Source: Kribbella sandramycini (lineage in GTDB: Bacteria; Actinomycetota; Actinomycetes; Propionibacteriales; Kribbellaceae). Taken from it: 64,000 bases of DNA. The notes under the pieces are model-generated. The model was not told where the DNA came from. It saw nothing but the letters and a program-made list of their open reading frames with translations, and did not search any database. The stretch lies in contig NZ_JABJRC010000001.1 of the NCBI RefSeq assembly GCF_013131805.1, forward strand, positions 124,001 through 188,000. Direction: 5' to 3'. The translations under genes were made by a program, and so were the position numbers. Positions within the stretch are counted from its first letter, which is position 1. Every line of letters begins with the position of its first letter. This document shows positions 42,596-54,290 of the stretch, piece after piece.

Positions 42596-43681
42596 ATGCC
42601 GTCGGTCGATGCTGGCCGCGTGAGCACTCAGGAGCAGTACGTGAGCCTCTACACCGATCTGTTGCGCACAGTGCGAGAGCTGGGCCTGCTGCGTAGGCGA
42701 CAGGGGTACTACTACGTGCGGATGAGTCTGGTGGCCGTAGCGCTGGTTGGTGTCGGTACGGGCGTCGTCGTGCTGGGTGACTCCTGGTGGCAGCTGGTGT
42801 TGGCGGCGCTGCTGGGGCTCGTGCTCGTCCAGGTGGCGTTTCTGAGTCATGACAGCGCGCATCGGCAGATCTTCGAGTCGGCTGCGCGGAACGACCTGAC
42901 TGCGCGGATCCTGGCCGGCGGCGTGGCCGGAATGAGTGTGACGTGGTGGCGAAACAAACACTCGCGTCACCACGCCGCACCGAACCAGGTGGACAAGGAC
43001 CCCGACGTCCAGCTGAAGTCGATCGCGTTCACACCAGAGGCGGTTGCCCTGAGAGGGCCGGTCGGGCAGTGGATCGCTGCACGGCAAGGGTGGTTGTTCT
43101 TTCCGCTGCTGACACTGGAAGGGCTTGCGCTGCACGCATCGAGCCTGCGGCAGCTATGCCAGCGCGGTGCGAGTCGTGTCGAGCTCAGTGTGGTCGTTAC
43201 GCGGCTGGTGGCGTATGTGAGTGCGCTGTACCTGCTGATGCCGGTCGGCAAGGCCACTGCGTTCCTCGGCGTCCAACTAGCGGTCTTCGGGTTCTGTCTG
43301 GGTGCCGCGTTCGCCCCGAACCACAAGGGAATGCCGCTGGTGCCGAAGGGGATGAAGATCGATTTCCTGCGTCGCCAGGTGCTGATGTCGCGGAACGTTC
43401 GCGGCGGCGTGCTGACCGATTTCGCGATGGGCGGGCTGAACTACCAGATCGAGCACCACCTGTTCCCGAGCATGCCGCGACCGACGCTGCGCAAGGTGCA
43501 GCCGATCGTCCACGAGTACTGCGAGCTGCACGGCGTGAAGTACACCGAGGTCGGGATCGTCGAGTCGTACAAGGTCGTCATCAACTACCTGAACAACGTC
43601 GGCATCCAGGCCCGCGACCCGTTCGACTGCCCGCTCGCCGCGCAGCTGCGGGCCGGCTCAGCTGGGCGGGATTTCGCCTGA
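42596..43681 (+). CDS. membrane fatty acid desaturase
   Basis: A 361-residue integral membrane di-iron desaturase. The three histidine boxes are HDSAH (about 85-89 from this start), HSRHH in WWRNKHSRHHA, and QIEHH in LNYQIEHHLFPSMP. The last Q-x-x-H-H form is typical of acyl-lipid front-end and delta-6-like desaturases. Four transmembrane helices flank the boxes. A GTG at 42620 would shorten the N-terminus by eight residues (VSTQEQYVSLYTDLLRTV) and is equally likely; neither has a good ribosome site. The last 24 bases overlap the convergent LacI gene. Confidence 0.92.
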   Translation: MPSVDAGRVSTQEQYVSLYTDLLRTVRELGLLRRRQGYYYVRMSLVAVALVGVGTGVVVLGDSWWQLVLAALLGLVLVQVAFLSHDSAHRQIFESAARNDLTARILAGGVAGMSVTWWRNKHSRHHAAPNQVDKDPDVQLKSIAFTPEAVALRGPVGQWIAARQGWLFFPLLTLEGLALHASSLRQLCQRGASRVELSVVVTRLVAYVSALYLLMPVGKATAFLGVQLAVFGFCLGAAFAPNHKGMPLVPKGMKIDFLRRQVLMSRNVRGGVLTDFAMGGLNYQIEHHLFPSMPRPTLRKVQPIVHEYCELHGVKYTEVGIVESYKVVINYLNNVGIQARDPFDCPLAAQLRAGSAGRDFA

Positions 43682-44686
43682 TCCGCGGATCGTGAGCTTC
43701 ACCGGCACGCGGACGGTGCGCCCGGGCCGGTGCGGCTCGGGCAGCCGCTCGGTCATCAGCTGAATCGCCGTCCGGGCCATCACATCGGCCGACTGCGCGA
43801 CGGCGGTCAGGCCCGGGCTGAGCAGGTCGCCGAGGGCGAGATCGTCGAAGGAGACCAGGGCGACCTGGTCGCGCCGCCCGGCCATCCCGCGCAGCACCTC
43901 GGCGGTGGTCATGTTGTTCGCCGAGAGCAGCGCGGTCGCGGGCTCGGGGCGATCGAGGACGGCGGACAGCGTGATGCCGATCCCCTCGGTCGTCGGCTCG
44001 GACAGGTGCACCAGGTCCTCGTCGACGTCGATGCGGTGCCGGGCCATCGCGGCCCGGTAGGCGACGACCCGCTCGCGGGCGGTGAAGATCCGCTCGTCGT
44101 CGCCGAGGTAGGCGATCCGGCGGTGCCCCTGGCGGACCAGGTGGTCGATGGCCTGGTCGATCCCGCCGGCGTTGTCGGCGAGCACGGCGTCCGCCTCGAT
44201 CCCGTGCGCCGGCCGGTCGATCGTGACGACCGCCATCCCGGCGTCCACATGCGGGGCCAGGTACTCCTGGGTCTCGCCGATCGGCGCCATGATCAGCGCG
44301 TCCGGACGCCGGGCCACGAACTCCAGACAGACGTCGCGCTCGCGGTCCGGGTCCTCGTCGGTGAGGCCGATCATCACGACCGAGCCCGACGAGCGCGCCC
44401 ACAGCTCGACCGCGCGGCCGAGCGAGGCGAAGAACGGGTCGCCGATATCGCGGATGACGACGGCGATCGTGCCGGTCCGGCCGCGGCGCAGCATCCGGGC
44501 CGACTCGTTCGGCGTGTAGTTCAGCTCCTTGATCGCGGCCTGGACCTTCGCGGTCAGCTCGGGGCTGACGTTCGGCTCCTCGTTGACGACCCGGGAGACC
44601 GTCTTCAGCGCGACCCCGGCCCGGGCCGCGACCTCCTTCATCGTGGGCCGGCGCTGGCCCGTGCCGTTCACACCGTTGATGCTCAT
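43658..44686 (-). CDS. LacI-family transcriptional regulator
   Basis: A 342-residue repressor with the LacI helix-turn-helix at residues 15-60 (MKEVAARAGVALKTVSRVVNEEPNVS) and the hinge helix NESARMLRRGRT. The periplasmic-binding-protein-like domain follows: GTIAVVIRDIGDPFF, then ATALLSANNMTTAEVLRGM and LVSFDDLALGDLL. Sugar or other small-molecule target unknown: no transporter or sugar gene is adjacent. Its 3' end overlaps the desaturase by 24 bases. Confidence 0.93.
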   Translation of the reverse strand: MSINGVNGTGQRRPTMKEVAARAGVALKTVSRVVNEEPNVSPELTAKVQAAIKELNYTPNESARMLRRGRTGTIAVVIRDIGDPFFASLGRAVELWARSSGSVVMIGLTDEDPDRERDVCLEFVARRPDALIMAPIGETQEYLAPHVDAGMAVVTIDRPAHGIEADAVLADNAGGIDQAIDHLVRQGHRRIAYLGDDERIFTARERVVAYRAAMARHRIDVDEDLVHLSEPTTEGIGITLSAVLDRPEPATALLSANNMTTAEVLRGMAGRRDQVALVSFDDLALGDLLSPGLTAVAQSADVMARTAIQLMTERLPEPHRPGRTVRVPVKLTIRGSGEIPPS

Positions 44687-44785
44687 CGCCGGCCCACTCC
44701 CCTTTGTCTCAGCGCCTCTTGCGCCCCGTAGGTTGAACGATAACGGTGGTCAGGTGCGTGCATCGCGGTGCTTGGTCAGTGGCCT

Positions 44786-44800
44786 CGATGCGGAGCATCG
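44786..44800. terminator. small hairpin downstream of rnj
   Basis: CGATGC-GGA-GCATCG, a 6-base perfect stem with a 3-base loop, lies 73 bases past the rnj stop. No T run follows, as is usual in high-GC genomes, so its role is uncertain. Confidence 0.35.
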
Positions 44801-44872
44801 TGGGCGCTGGCCAAGTGGCGCGAGGTGCGTGCCTGGGCAACGTTAGCGTCAAGCTACGGGGCGCACGAGGCG

Positions 44873-46563
<1,691 letters not shown>

Positions 46564-46567
<4 letters not shown>

Positions 46568-47457
46568 GCAATCAGTCCTGCCTGTTTCAGGTCGGTGGTG
46601 AGTCGGTCCACCTGCGCGGGCGTCGCCCCGACCAGCGGCGACCGCAGGGTCGCGTGGTCGAGGACGCCGGCCAGCTGCAGCGCGGCCTTCACCATGATGG
46701 CGCCCTGGGTAATGGTCATAATCGCTTCGACGGCGGGCACCAGCCGTCGATCAATCTCTTGTGCGGTCGCGAGGTCGCCGGCCACGGCGGCGTCGATCAG
46801 CTGCCGGTACTGCGGGCTCGCGACATGGGCCACGACACTCGCGATACCGACCGCGCCGATCGCCAGGGAGGCGAGGTTCAGCTCGTCGGCACCGCAGTAG
46901 TAGAACAGATCGGTGTTGGCGAGCACCTTGGTGGTCGCGGCCAGGTCGCCCTTGGCGTCCTTGACCGCGACGATCCGCGGGTGCTCGGCGAGCGCGATCA
47001 GCGTCTCGGACCTGATCTCGACGCCGGCCCGGCCGGGGATGTCGTAGAGCAGGTTCGGCAGGCCGGTCGCGTCGGCGACCTGCGTGAAGTGCGCGCGCAG
47101 GCCCTCCTGCGGGGGCTTGTTGTAGTACGGCGTGACGACCAGCAGCCCGTCGGCGCCGGCGGCCTCGGCCTGCCGGGCGAGCTCGATCGTGTGGGCGGTG
47201 TCGTTGGTGCCGACGCCGGCGACCAGCTTGGCGCGATCGCCGACGGCCTCGCGGACCGCCCGGATGACGTCGGTCTTCTCCTGGTCGGAGGTGGTCGGGG
47301 CCTCGCCCGTCGTCCCGTTCAGGATCAGGGCGTCGTTCCCGCCGTCGACGAGGTGGGCGGCCACCTTCTGCGCGGCGGCGAGATCGAGCGCGCCGTCGGG
47401 GCGGAAGGGGGTGACCATGGCCGTGGTCAGACGGCCGAAAGGAAGAGGCGAGGACAT
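46564..47457 (-). CDS. dapA: 4-hydroxy-tetrahydrodipicolinate synthase
   Basis: A 297-residue TIM-barrel aldolase condensing pyruvate with aspartate semialdehyde in lysine and diaminopimelate synthesis. NGTTGEAPTTSDQEK is the pyruvate-binding loop, the tyrosine of TPYYNKPPQEGL the catalytic Tyr, and the lysine of VAVKDAKGDL the Schiff base. It starts MSSPLPFGRLTTAMVTPF. dapB lies 15 kb away at 62 kb, although both share a pathway. rnj follows with an overlapping start. Confidence 0.97.
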
Positions 47458-47493
47458 GGGGCTCAGATTACCGCTCCACTGCCTCGAAGAAAT

Positions 47494-47547
47494 GAGTAGG
47501 CCTGATGGCTGTCCGCTCGGGGGTCCGGGCAGCCATCAGGCTCACTC
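47494..47547 (-). terminator. strong hairpin terminator of the YdjM-like gene
   Basis: GCCTGATGGCTG (47500-47511) and CAGCCATCAGGC (47530-47541) form a perfect 12-base stem with an 18-base loop. The pairing continues as GAGT/ACTC after a 2-base bulge on each side. It lies between the YdjM-like stop and dapA, so it ends the former and separates it from the dapA operon. Confidence 0.75.
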
Positions 47548-47574
47548 GTCCTATCGGGCCGGGCCCAGGAGTCG

Positions 47575-48402
47575 TTACACGTTCCACGAAAAAAGTCCGG
47601 AAAAAATTCTGTGCACACTTTGAGTAGTTTCTCCGTCACTGATCGTAGAGATGATGAACGGGTAGACGCCGGGAAGGAGTAGTACGCCGGCCGCGAGCAG
47701 GGCCGGGGCGATCAGGAGGCGCTCGACCCAGCCGCCGGTGCGGAAGCGGAGCAGCTTCGGGAGGCGCAGCTCGTACCAGGTCTCGCCGCGGATCGGGAGT
47801 GGCCAGAGCCACGGGCAGCCGGAGCGGGTCAGGCTGTCGCCCAGGCAGTGCGTGAACATGCCGAGGCCGACCGCTACGCCGATCCAGCCGCCGATGCCAC
47901 TCAGGCCGGCCTGGAGCGCGTCCGCGGCCGTCGTACCGGGTAGTGCGGCGCCGAAGACCGTCCAGGCGCCGGCTCCGACGACGGCGGCCAGGAGCCAGTC
48001 GCCGAGCACGTGTACGGCGAGCAGGAGACCGGCCAGTGCGACGGCAAGCACGGCCCATTTACCGCGGTCGCCGAGGCTGGCCGCGAGGAAGCCGAGGCCG
48101 ATCGCCGCCACGAGCGTGTGGCTCGCGTGCCGGTGCCGGCCGGTGCCGTCTTCGTCGCGCGGGCCTTTCGTCAGGCTGTAGAGCGCCCCCGAGAACCGCC
48201 GGACGACGGCCGAGATCAGCCCGGTCAGCGGCCCGAGGAACCGGGACGCGCTCGCGCCCGGGTGATCCAGATCCGGCACCAGCGCATACCCCGCCGTCGC
48301 CGCCGCGAACGGCACCACCTCCGCCACCGACGTCAATCCCACCAAAGGAGCCACCGCCAACCCGGCAACCCACCCCGACAAGGCATGCGACCGCCCCATC
48401 AT
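47575..48402 (-). CDS. YdjM/DUF457-like membrane metal-dependent hydrolase family protein
   Basis: A 275-residue membrane protein with six or seven hydrophobic segments. GRSHALSGWVAGL at the N-terminus, LVPDLDHPGASASRFLG and GRHRHASHTLVAA are the conserved histidine/aspartate loops of the DUF457 group; GMFTHCLGDSLTRSGCPWLWP follows. The family is called metal-dependent hydrolase but no substrate is established; E. coli YdjM is SOS-regulated, though I see no LexA box here. The start at 48402 or 48399 has GGGAGGGGAG upstream. It is divergent from argG. Confidence 0.88.
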   Translation of the reverse strand: MMGRSHALSGWVAGLAVAPLVGLTSVAEVVPFAAATAGYALVPDLDHPGASASRFLGPLTGLISAVVRRFSGALYSLTKGPRDEDGTGRHRHASHTLVAAIGLGFLAASLGDRGKWAVLAVALAGLLLAVHVLGDWLLAAVVGAGAWTVFGAALPGTTAADALQAGLSGIGGWIGVAVGLGMFTHCLGDSLTRSGCPWLWPLPIRGETWYELRLPKLLRFRTGGWVERLLIAPALLAAGVLLLPGVYPFIISTISDGETTQSVHRIFSGLFSWNV

Positions 48403-48587
48403 GCGCCTCACTCCCCTCCCAGCAGACGCCCATTCTCTCACTCCAACCCCACTAACCCCACCAACAACACCTCGCCCCTGCCCACCCCAGGCAAAACAGC
48501 CTCGCTTCGCCCGGCGGAGCGATCGGAGGCCCGCCGATGGCCGGGGGGCTCGCTCCGCATCGCGGGCGGGTTCGGGGGGGGGCGGCT
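48403..48587. other. divergent G-rich promoter region, YdjM-like / argG
   Basis: The half nearest the YdjM-like gene is C-rich on the plus strand (so G-rich on that gene's coding strand, runs of GGGG about every 10-15 bases), and the half nearest argG is G-rich on the plus strand (GGGGGG and GGGGGGGG runs). This switches strand bias exactly with the direction of transcription. It could form quadruplexes on either non-template strand. Confidence 0.5.
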
Positions 48588-50055
<1,468 letters not shown>

Positions 50056-50069
50056 CCGGCCCAGCAAGC

Positions 50070-50101
50070 AGCCCGGCCTCTTCAGGTGGAGGGGCCGGGC
50101 T
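50070..50101. terminator. bidirectional terminator argG / GNAT
   Basis: AGCCCGGCC (50070-50078) and GGCCGGGCT (50093-50101) make a perfect 9-base stem with a 14-base loop, between the stops of the convergent argG and acetyltransferase genes. Confidence 0.78.
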
Positions 50102-50581
50102 TCAGCCGACGCTGAGGACGTACCGCTGTTCGAGGCGGCCATTGCGCGGGTGCGGCACCGCTGCGCCGTCGGCGACCCACGCCAGCCGCTGGTAGAGCTC
50201 AACCGCGCGCACGTTGTCGACGTAGACGCTCAACCGCAGCCTCTTGAACCCGAGCTCGCTCGCCCGCGTCGGCAGGTCGGTGAGCAGCGATCGCGCCACA
50301 CCGGAACCCCACGCGGACGGGCGGACGCCGAGATACCGCAGCTCCGCCTCTGCCGCCTCAACCGGCTCCACCGCGGCGAAGCCCACCGCGTCGGGCGTTT
50401 CCGGCAAGTGGGCCATGAGCAGGAACGACTGTGGCGAAGCGTCGAGGACCGACTGGATCACCGGGCGGGCCAGATCGAGGCTCGGCACGGTGGCTTCGCC
50501 GTCCCGGGCGGCCGTCGTTTCCGCCCAGATCCGCGCCGCCTGGTCGACCTCGGCCGCTTCCCGCGTCAATGTCATCTGCAT
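50102..50581 (-). CDS. GNAT-family N-acetyltransferase
   Basis: A 159-residue acetyltransferase. The acetyl-CoA loop is in RPSAWGSGVARSLLTDLPTRA (motif A, R/Q-x-x-G-x-G/A), and the C-terminal motif is LSVYVDNVRAVELYQRLAWV, the usual N-x-x-A-x-x-x-Y segment. The start at 50581 (MQMTLTREAAEVDQAARIW) has AAGGA 8 bases before. Substrate unknown. Confidence 0.88.
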   Translation of the reverse strand: MQMTLTREAAEVDQAARIWAETTAARDGEATVPSLDLARPVIQSVLDASPQSFLLMAHLPETPDAVGFAAVEPVEAAEAELRYLGVRPSAWGSGVARSLLTDLPTRASELGFKRLRLSVYVDNVRAVELYQRLAWVADGAAVPHPRNGRLEQRYVLSVG

Positions 50582-50631
50582 ACCGCACATCCTTGATCAG
50601 CCCGCAGGTGCACGCCAGCGAAATACCGGAC

Positions 50632-51717
50632 TCAGGCGTCGAAGTCGAGGGTGACGGTGGGGGTGGTGGGGTGGGACTGGCAGGTGAGGACGTAGCCGGC
50701 GCGGATCTCGCCGGGTTCGAGCGCCCAGTTGGTGTCCATGCGGACGGAGCCGTCGAGGACCTTGGCCCGGCAGGTGCCGCAGACGCCGCCTTTACAGGCG
50801 AAGGGGGCGTCGGAGCGGACGGCGAGGGTGGCGTCGAGGACGGGCTTGCTGTTGGCGCCGAGCGCGAAGGTGGAGCGGCGGCCGTCGAGGATGACGGTGA
50901 CTTGGGCTGCGTCCGCGTCGGCGGCGGTGTCCTCGGCGGCGGGCTTGGGGGCTTCGTCGCCGACATGGAAGAGCTCGGCGTGGACATGCTCGCGGGCGAC
51001 GCCTTCGGCGAGCAGCAGGTCTTGGGCGCCGACGACCATCGCGTACGGGCCACAGAGGAACCACTCGTCGACGCCTGCGATCGGCAGGATCGTGACGAAC
51101 ATCCGCTTCAGCCGGTCCGCATCGATCCGGCCGCTGAACAGCTCCACCTCGGTGGACTCCCGCGACAACACATGCACCAGGTGCAGCCGCTCGGCGTACC
51201 GGTCCTTCAGGTCGGCCAGCTCGTCCGCGAACATGACCGAGCCCGCAGTGCGGTTGCCGTAGAGCAGCGTGACCCGGCTGGACGGTTCGACAGACAGTAT
51301 CGTCGACACCAGTGACAGCACCGGTGTGATGCCGCTGCCCGCGGCCACGAACGCGTAGTGCTTGGCGTTGGCCGGGTCGAGCGTCGTACCGAATCGGCCG
51401 AGTGGCGTCATCACCTCCAGCTCATCACCCACCTGGAGCTCGTGGGCGGCGTACGCCGAGAAGGTGCCGCCGGGGATGCGCTTCACACCGATCCGCAGCA
51501 CACCCGAGCCAGCTGGTGAGCAGATCGAGTAGCTGCGCCGGACGTCCTCACCGGTACGCCGAACCGTCAGGTGCTGGCCGGCGGTGAACTCGTACTCCCC
51601 CGCCAGCTCCGGCGGGACGGCGAACGTGATCGCCACCGAGTCGTCGGTGATCGGCTCGATCGCCGCCACCTTCAGCGCATGGAACGTCGCCCGCCGTCGC
51701 GGCGCCACAGTAGTCAT
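50632..51717 (-). CDS. paaE: 1,2-phenylacetyl-CoA epoxidase, reductase subunit PaaE
   Basis: A 361-residue ferredoxin-NADP reductase-like subunit that feeds electrons to the epoxidase. The FAD-binding RRSYSICSPAG (residues about 60-70), the NADPH-binding AAGSGITPVLSL and FLCGPYAMV, and the C-terminal plant-type [2Fe-2S] domain with ACKGGVCGTCRAKV and LTCQS cysteines are all present. It is the last gene of the paaABCDE operon, with a one-base stop-start overlap with paaD. Confidence 0.97.
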   Translation of the reverse strand: MTTVAPRRRATFHALKVAAIEPITDDSVAITFAVPPELAGEYEFTAGQHLTVRRTGEDVRRSYSICSPAGSGVLRIGVKRIPGGTFSAYAAHELQVGDELEVMTPLGRFGTTLDPANAKHYAFVAAGSGITPVLSLVSTILSVEPSSRVTLLYGNRTAGSVMFADELADLKDRYAERLHLVHVLSRESTEVELFSGRIDADRLKRMFVTILPIAGVDEWFLCGPYAMVVGAQDLLLAEGVAREHVHAELFHVGDEAPKPAAEDTAADADAAQVTVILDGRRSTFALGANSKPVLDATLAVRSDAPFACKGGVCGTCRAKVLDGSVRMDTNWALEPGEIRAGYVLTCQSHPTTPTVTLDFDA

Positions 51718-52196
51718 CAGATCGCCTTGAAATGGTCGAAGGGCTCGCGGCAGCTGTTGCAGCGCCAGAGCGACTTACAGGACGTGGACCCGAACCGGCT
51801 GAGCTCGCTGGTGTCCGGCGACCCGCACAGCGGGCAGCGGATCGTCAGCGACAGCATGACCGGACCGCCGACAGCACGCGTTCCGGTCGGCGGCGCGATG
51901 CCGTACTCGGTCAGCTTCGACTTTCCGGCCGCACTCATCCAGTCCGTCGTCCAGGCCGGTGACAGCACGGTCTCAACGCGGCCGTCGACGCCCAGGTGGT
52001 TCAGGGTCAGCTCGACCTCGTGCCGGATGAGGTCCATCGCTGGGCAGCCGGAGTACGTCGGTGTGATCGTCACGACGACCTCATCGCCTTCGTGCCGGAC
52101 GCCACGCAGTACGCCGAGGTCAGCAATCGTCAGCACCGGCACCTCGGGGTCTGCGACCTCACCGACGGCGTCGAAGATCGCCTCGTCGGTCACCAT
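51717..52196 (-). CDS. paaD: phenylacetyl-CoA epoxidase subunit PaaD
   Basis: A 159-residue protein of the PaaD/DUF59 family, probably needed for iron-sulfur or metal maturation of the complex. N-terminal DUF59 segment: DPEVPVLTIADLGVLRGV and PTYSGCPAMD. The C-terminal zinc or iron module has CPLCGS and WRCNSC. It starts 7 bases before the paaC stop and its stop overlaps the paaE start. Confidence 0.95.
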   Translation of the reverse strand: MVTDEAIFDAVGEVADPEVPVLTIADLGVLRGVRHEGDEVVVTITPTYSGCPAMDLIRHEVELTLNHLGVDGRVETVLSPAWTTDWMSAAGKSKLTEYGIAPPTGTRAVGGPVMLSLTIRCPLCGSPDTSELSRFGSTSCKSLWRCNSCREPFDHFKAI

Positions 52197-52924
52197 GTCG
52201 CACCCGGGTGCGAACGCGCCACATGCTGCAGCTCAGCGAGCAGATAGCCGAGGTGCTCGGTGTGCCGACCGCTACGACCGCCGGTGTGCTGGTACGACGC
52301 CTCCGGCCGGCTGCATGTCGACTCGTCGATCACTGCGAGCACACGGCGCTCCCACTCGGCGCGCAGGGGCGCCGGGTCGACAGCGACCGCCAGGCGACCG
52401 ATCAGCTCATCCGACTCGAACATCTCGCCGGTGTACGGCCAGAGCGCCTCCAGCGCGGCCTGCATCCGGCGGTGGCTCTCTTCCGTCCCGTCACCCAGCC
52501 GCAGCACCCATTGGGTCGCGTGGTCGACGTGGTAGGCCACCTCTTTGACAGCCTTACCCGCGACCCCGGCCAGGGTTTCGTCGGCGCACGTCCGCAGCTC
52601 TTCGTACAGGAGGTGCTGGTAGGTCGCGAAGTAGAGCAGCCGCGCCATGGCGTGCGCGAAGTCGCCGTTCGGCAGCTCGCAGAGCTGGAGGTTGCGGAAC
52701 TCGCGCTCCTCGCGGAAGTAGGCCAGGTCGTCCTCGGTGCGGCCGTCCAGGGAGCCGGCGTACTGCAGCAGCGAGCGGGCCTGGCCGAGCTGATCGAGCC
52801 CGATGTTGCCGAGGGCAACGTCTTCCTCGAGCTGCGGCGCGGCCGCGATCCACTCGGCCGTGCGCTGCGCCGCGATCAGCGCGTCGTCGCCCAGCCGGAC
52901 GGTGTAGTCGAAGAGGTCGCTCAC
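52190..52924 (-). CDS. paaC: phenylacetyl-CoA epoxidase subunit PaaC
   Basis: A 244-residue ferritin-like structural subunit of the epoxidase. ALGNIGLDQLGQARSLLQYAG, FREEREFRNLQLCELPNGDFAHA and KAVKEVAYHVDHATQWVLRLG are the family segments; PaaC lost the active iron site and stabilises PaaA. GTG start at 52924, overlapping the paaB stop as GTGA. Confidence 0.96.
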   Translation of the reverse strand: MSDLFDYTVRLGDDALIAAQRTAEWIAAAPQLEEDVALGNIGLDQLGQARSLLQYAGSLDGRTEDDLAYFREEREFRNLQLCELPNGDFAHAMARLLYFATYQHLLYEELRTCADETLAGVAGKAVKEVAYHVDHATQWVLRLGDGTEESHRRMQAALEALWPYTGEMFESDELIGRLAVAVDPAPLRAEWERRVLAVIDESTCSRPEASYQHTGGRSGRHTEHLGYLLAELQHVARSHPGATW

Positions 52925-53202
52925 AGGTGCTCGACGCCTTCCGGGACCTCGTAGAACGTCGGGTGCCGGTAGACCTTGTCACCGGCCGGGTCGAAGAACT
53001 CGTCCTTCTCGTCCGGGCTCGAGGCGGTGATGTCGGTCGCCCGCACCACCCAGATCGACACACCCTCCTGGCGACGCGTGTAGACGTCACGCGCGTTCCG
53101 CAGCGCCATCGTCGCATCGGGCGCGTGCAGCGACCCGACATGTGTGTGCGACAGCCCACGCCGCGACCGCACGAACACCTCCCACAGCGGCTCGATGCTC
53201 AT
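52921..53202 (-). CDS. paaB: phenylacetyl-CoA epoxidase subunit PaaB
   Basis: A 93-residue bridging subunit. Sequence [22 protein letters not shown] and [22 protein letters not shown] are typical. PaaB links PaaAC heterodimers in the complex. The start overlaps the paaA stop as ATGA and the stop overlaps the paaC start. Confidence 0.96.
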   Translation of the reverse strand: MSIEPLWEVFVRSRRGLSHTHVGSLHAPDATMALRNARDVYTRRQEGVSIWVVRATDITASSPDEKDEFFDPAGDKVYRHPTFYEVPEGVEHL

Positions 53203-54116
53203 GCCACAGCCTCCTGACGCTTCGCTGCGTACGCCGCCGCGGCCTCACGGACCCAGGCGCCGTCCTCGTGCGCCTTCACCCGATGCGCGAGCCGCTTCTC
53301 GTTGCAGGGCCCGTTGCCCTTCACCACCTCGTACAGCTCGGCGTAGTCCGGCTCCGTGAAGGTGTAGTGCCCCGTGGCGTCGTCGTAAACCAGACCGTCG
53401 TCCGGGACGCGCAGACCGAGGATGTCGGCCTGCGGAACGGTCATGTCGACGAAGCGCTGCCGCAGCTCGTCGTTGCTGTGCCGTTTGATCCCCCAGGCCA
53501 TCGACTGCTCGGAGTGCGTGGAAGCCGCGTCCGGCGGGCCGAACATCATCAGCGACGGCCACCACCAGCGGTCCAGCGCGTCCTGCGCCATGGCCTTCTG
53601 GCCGGGGGTGCCGTTGCACAGCGTGTGCAGGATCTCGAAGCCCTGCCGCTGATGGAACGACTCCTCCTTGCAGACCCGGACCATGGCGCGCGCATACGGC
53701 CCGTAGGAGCAGCGGCACAGCGGCACCTGGTTCACGATCGCGGCGCCGTCGACCAGCCAGCCGATCGCGCCGATATCGGCCCAGGTCAGCGTCGGGTAGT
53801 TGAAGATGCTGGAGTACTTCTGGCGGCCGGCGTGCAGGAGGTCGAGCAGCTCGGCCCGGTCGACGCCGAGCGTCTCGGCGGCGGCGTACAGGTAGAGGCC
53901 GTGGCCGGCCTCGTCCTGAACCTTGGCCATCAGGATCGCCTTGCGGCGCAGCGACGGCGCCCGGCTGATCCAGTTGCCCTCCGGCTGCATGCCGATGATC
54001 TCCGAGTGCGCGTGCTGCGCGATCTGCCGGATCAGGGTCTTGCGGTACCCCTCCGGCATCGCGTCCCGCGGCTCGATCCGGCCGTCGGCGTCGATGGTCG
54101 CCTGAAAGCTGTCCAT
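53199..54116 (-). CDS. paaA: phenylacetyl-CoA epoxidase catalytic subunit PaaA
   Basis: A 305-residue di-iron catalytic subunit that converts phenylacetyl-CoA to the ring epoxide. The carboxylate-bridged iron motifs are [19 protein letters not shown] and [15 protein letters not shown]. The C-terminal segment [12 protein letters not shown] is also family typical. The ATG at 54116 ([16 protein letters not shown]) is chosen; longer frames at 54128 and 54173 run through a likely promoter. The five-gene operon is complete and fully overlapping. Confidence 0.97.
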   Translation of the reverse strand: MDSFQATIDADGRIEPRDAMPEGYRKTLIRQIAQHAHSEIIGMQPEGNWISRAPSLRRKAILMAKVQDEAGHGLYLYAAAETLGVDRAELLDLLHAGRQKYSSIFNYPTLTWADIGAIGWLVDGAAIVNQVPLCRCSYGPYARAMVRVCKEESFHQRQGFEILHTLCNGTPGQKAMAQDALDRWWWPSLMMFGPPDAASTHSEQSMAWGIKRHSNDELRQRFVDMTVPQADILGLRVPDDGLVYDDATGHYTFTEPDYAELYEVVKGNGPCNEKRLAHRVKAHEDGAWVREAAAAYAAKRQEAVA

Positions 54117-54123
54117 ACGCGTC

Positions 54124-54175
54124 AGCATAGCCCAGTTGTGACACTTTTTCTCCAGATCGACGACAAGTGTCACAA
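54124..54175 (-). promoter_or_regulatory. paa promoter and 11-base inverted-repeat operator
   Basis: Perfect inverted repeat TTGTGACACTT (54136-54146) and AAGTGTCACAA (54165-54175) with an 18-base centre. On the minus strand a -10 element TATGCT (54129-54124) follows 6 bases after the nearer half, and transcription would start at or next to the paaA ATG, so the message may be leaderless. It resembles no paa operator that I know. No clear -35. Confidence 0.72.
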
Positions 54176-54206
54176 GGGTGGTGCTGACCCCACCCCGGGA
54201 AGGGGA

Positions 54207-54220
54207 CCCAGCGCGCTGGG
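54207..54220. repeat. perfect 14-base palindrome in the paa/DUF418 gap
   Basis: CCCAGCGCGCTGGG. It lies between the paa operator and the DUF418 start, 70 bases before that GTG, so it could be a second control site or part of the DUF418 promoter region. Confidence 0.4.
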
Positions 54221-54290
54221 ACGCCGGGGCGCGGCGCGGGAGGATCCAGATAACAGTTCAAGGGCTACATAGTTTTAAGGACGGATCCCC

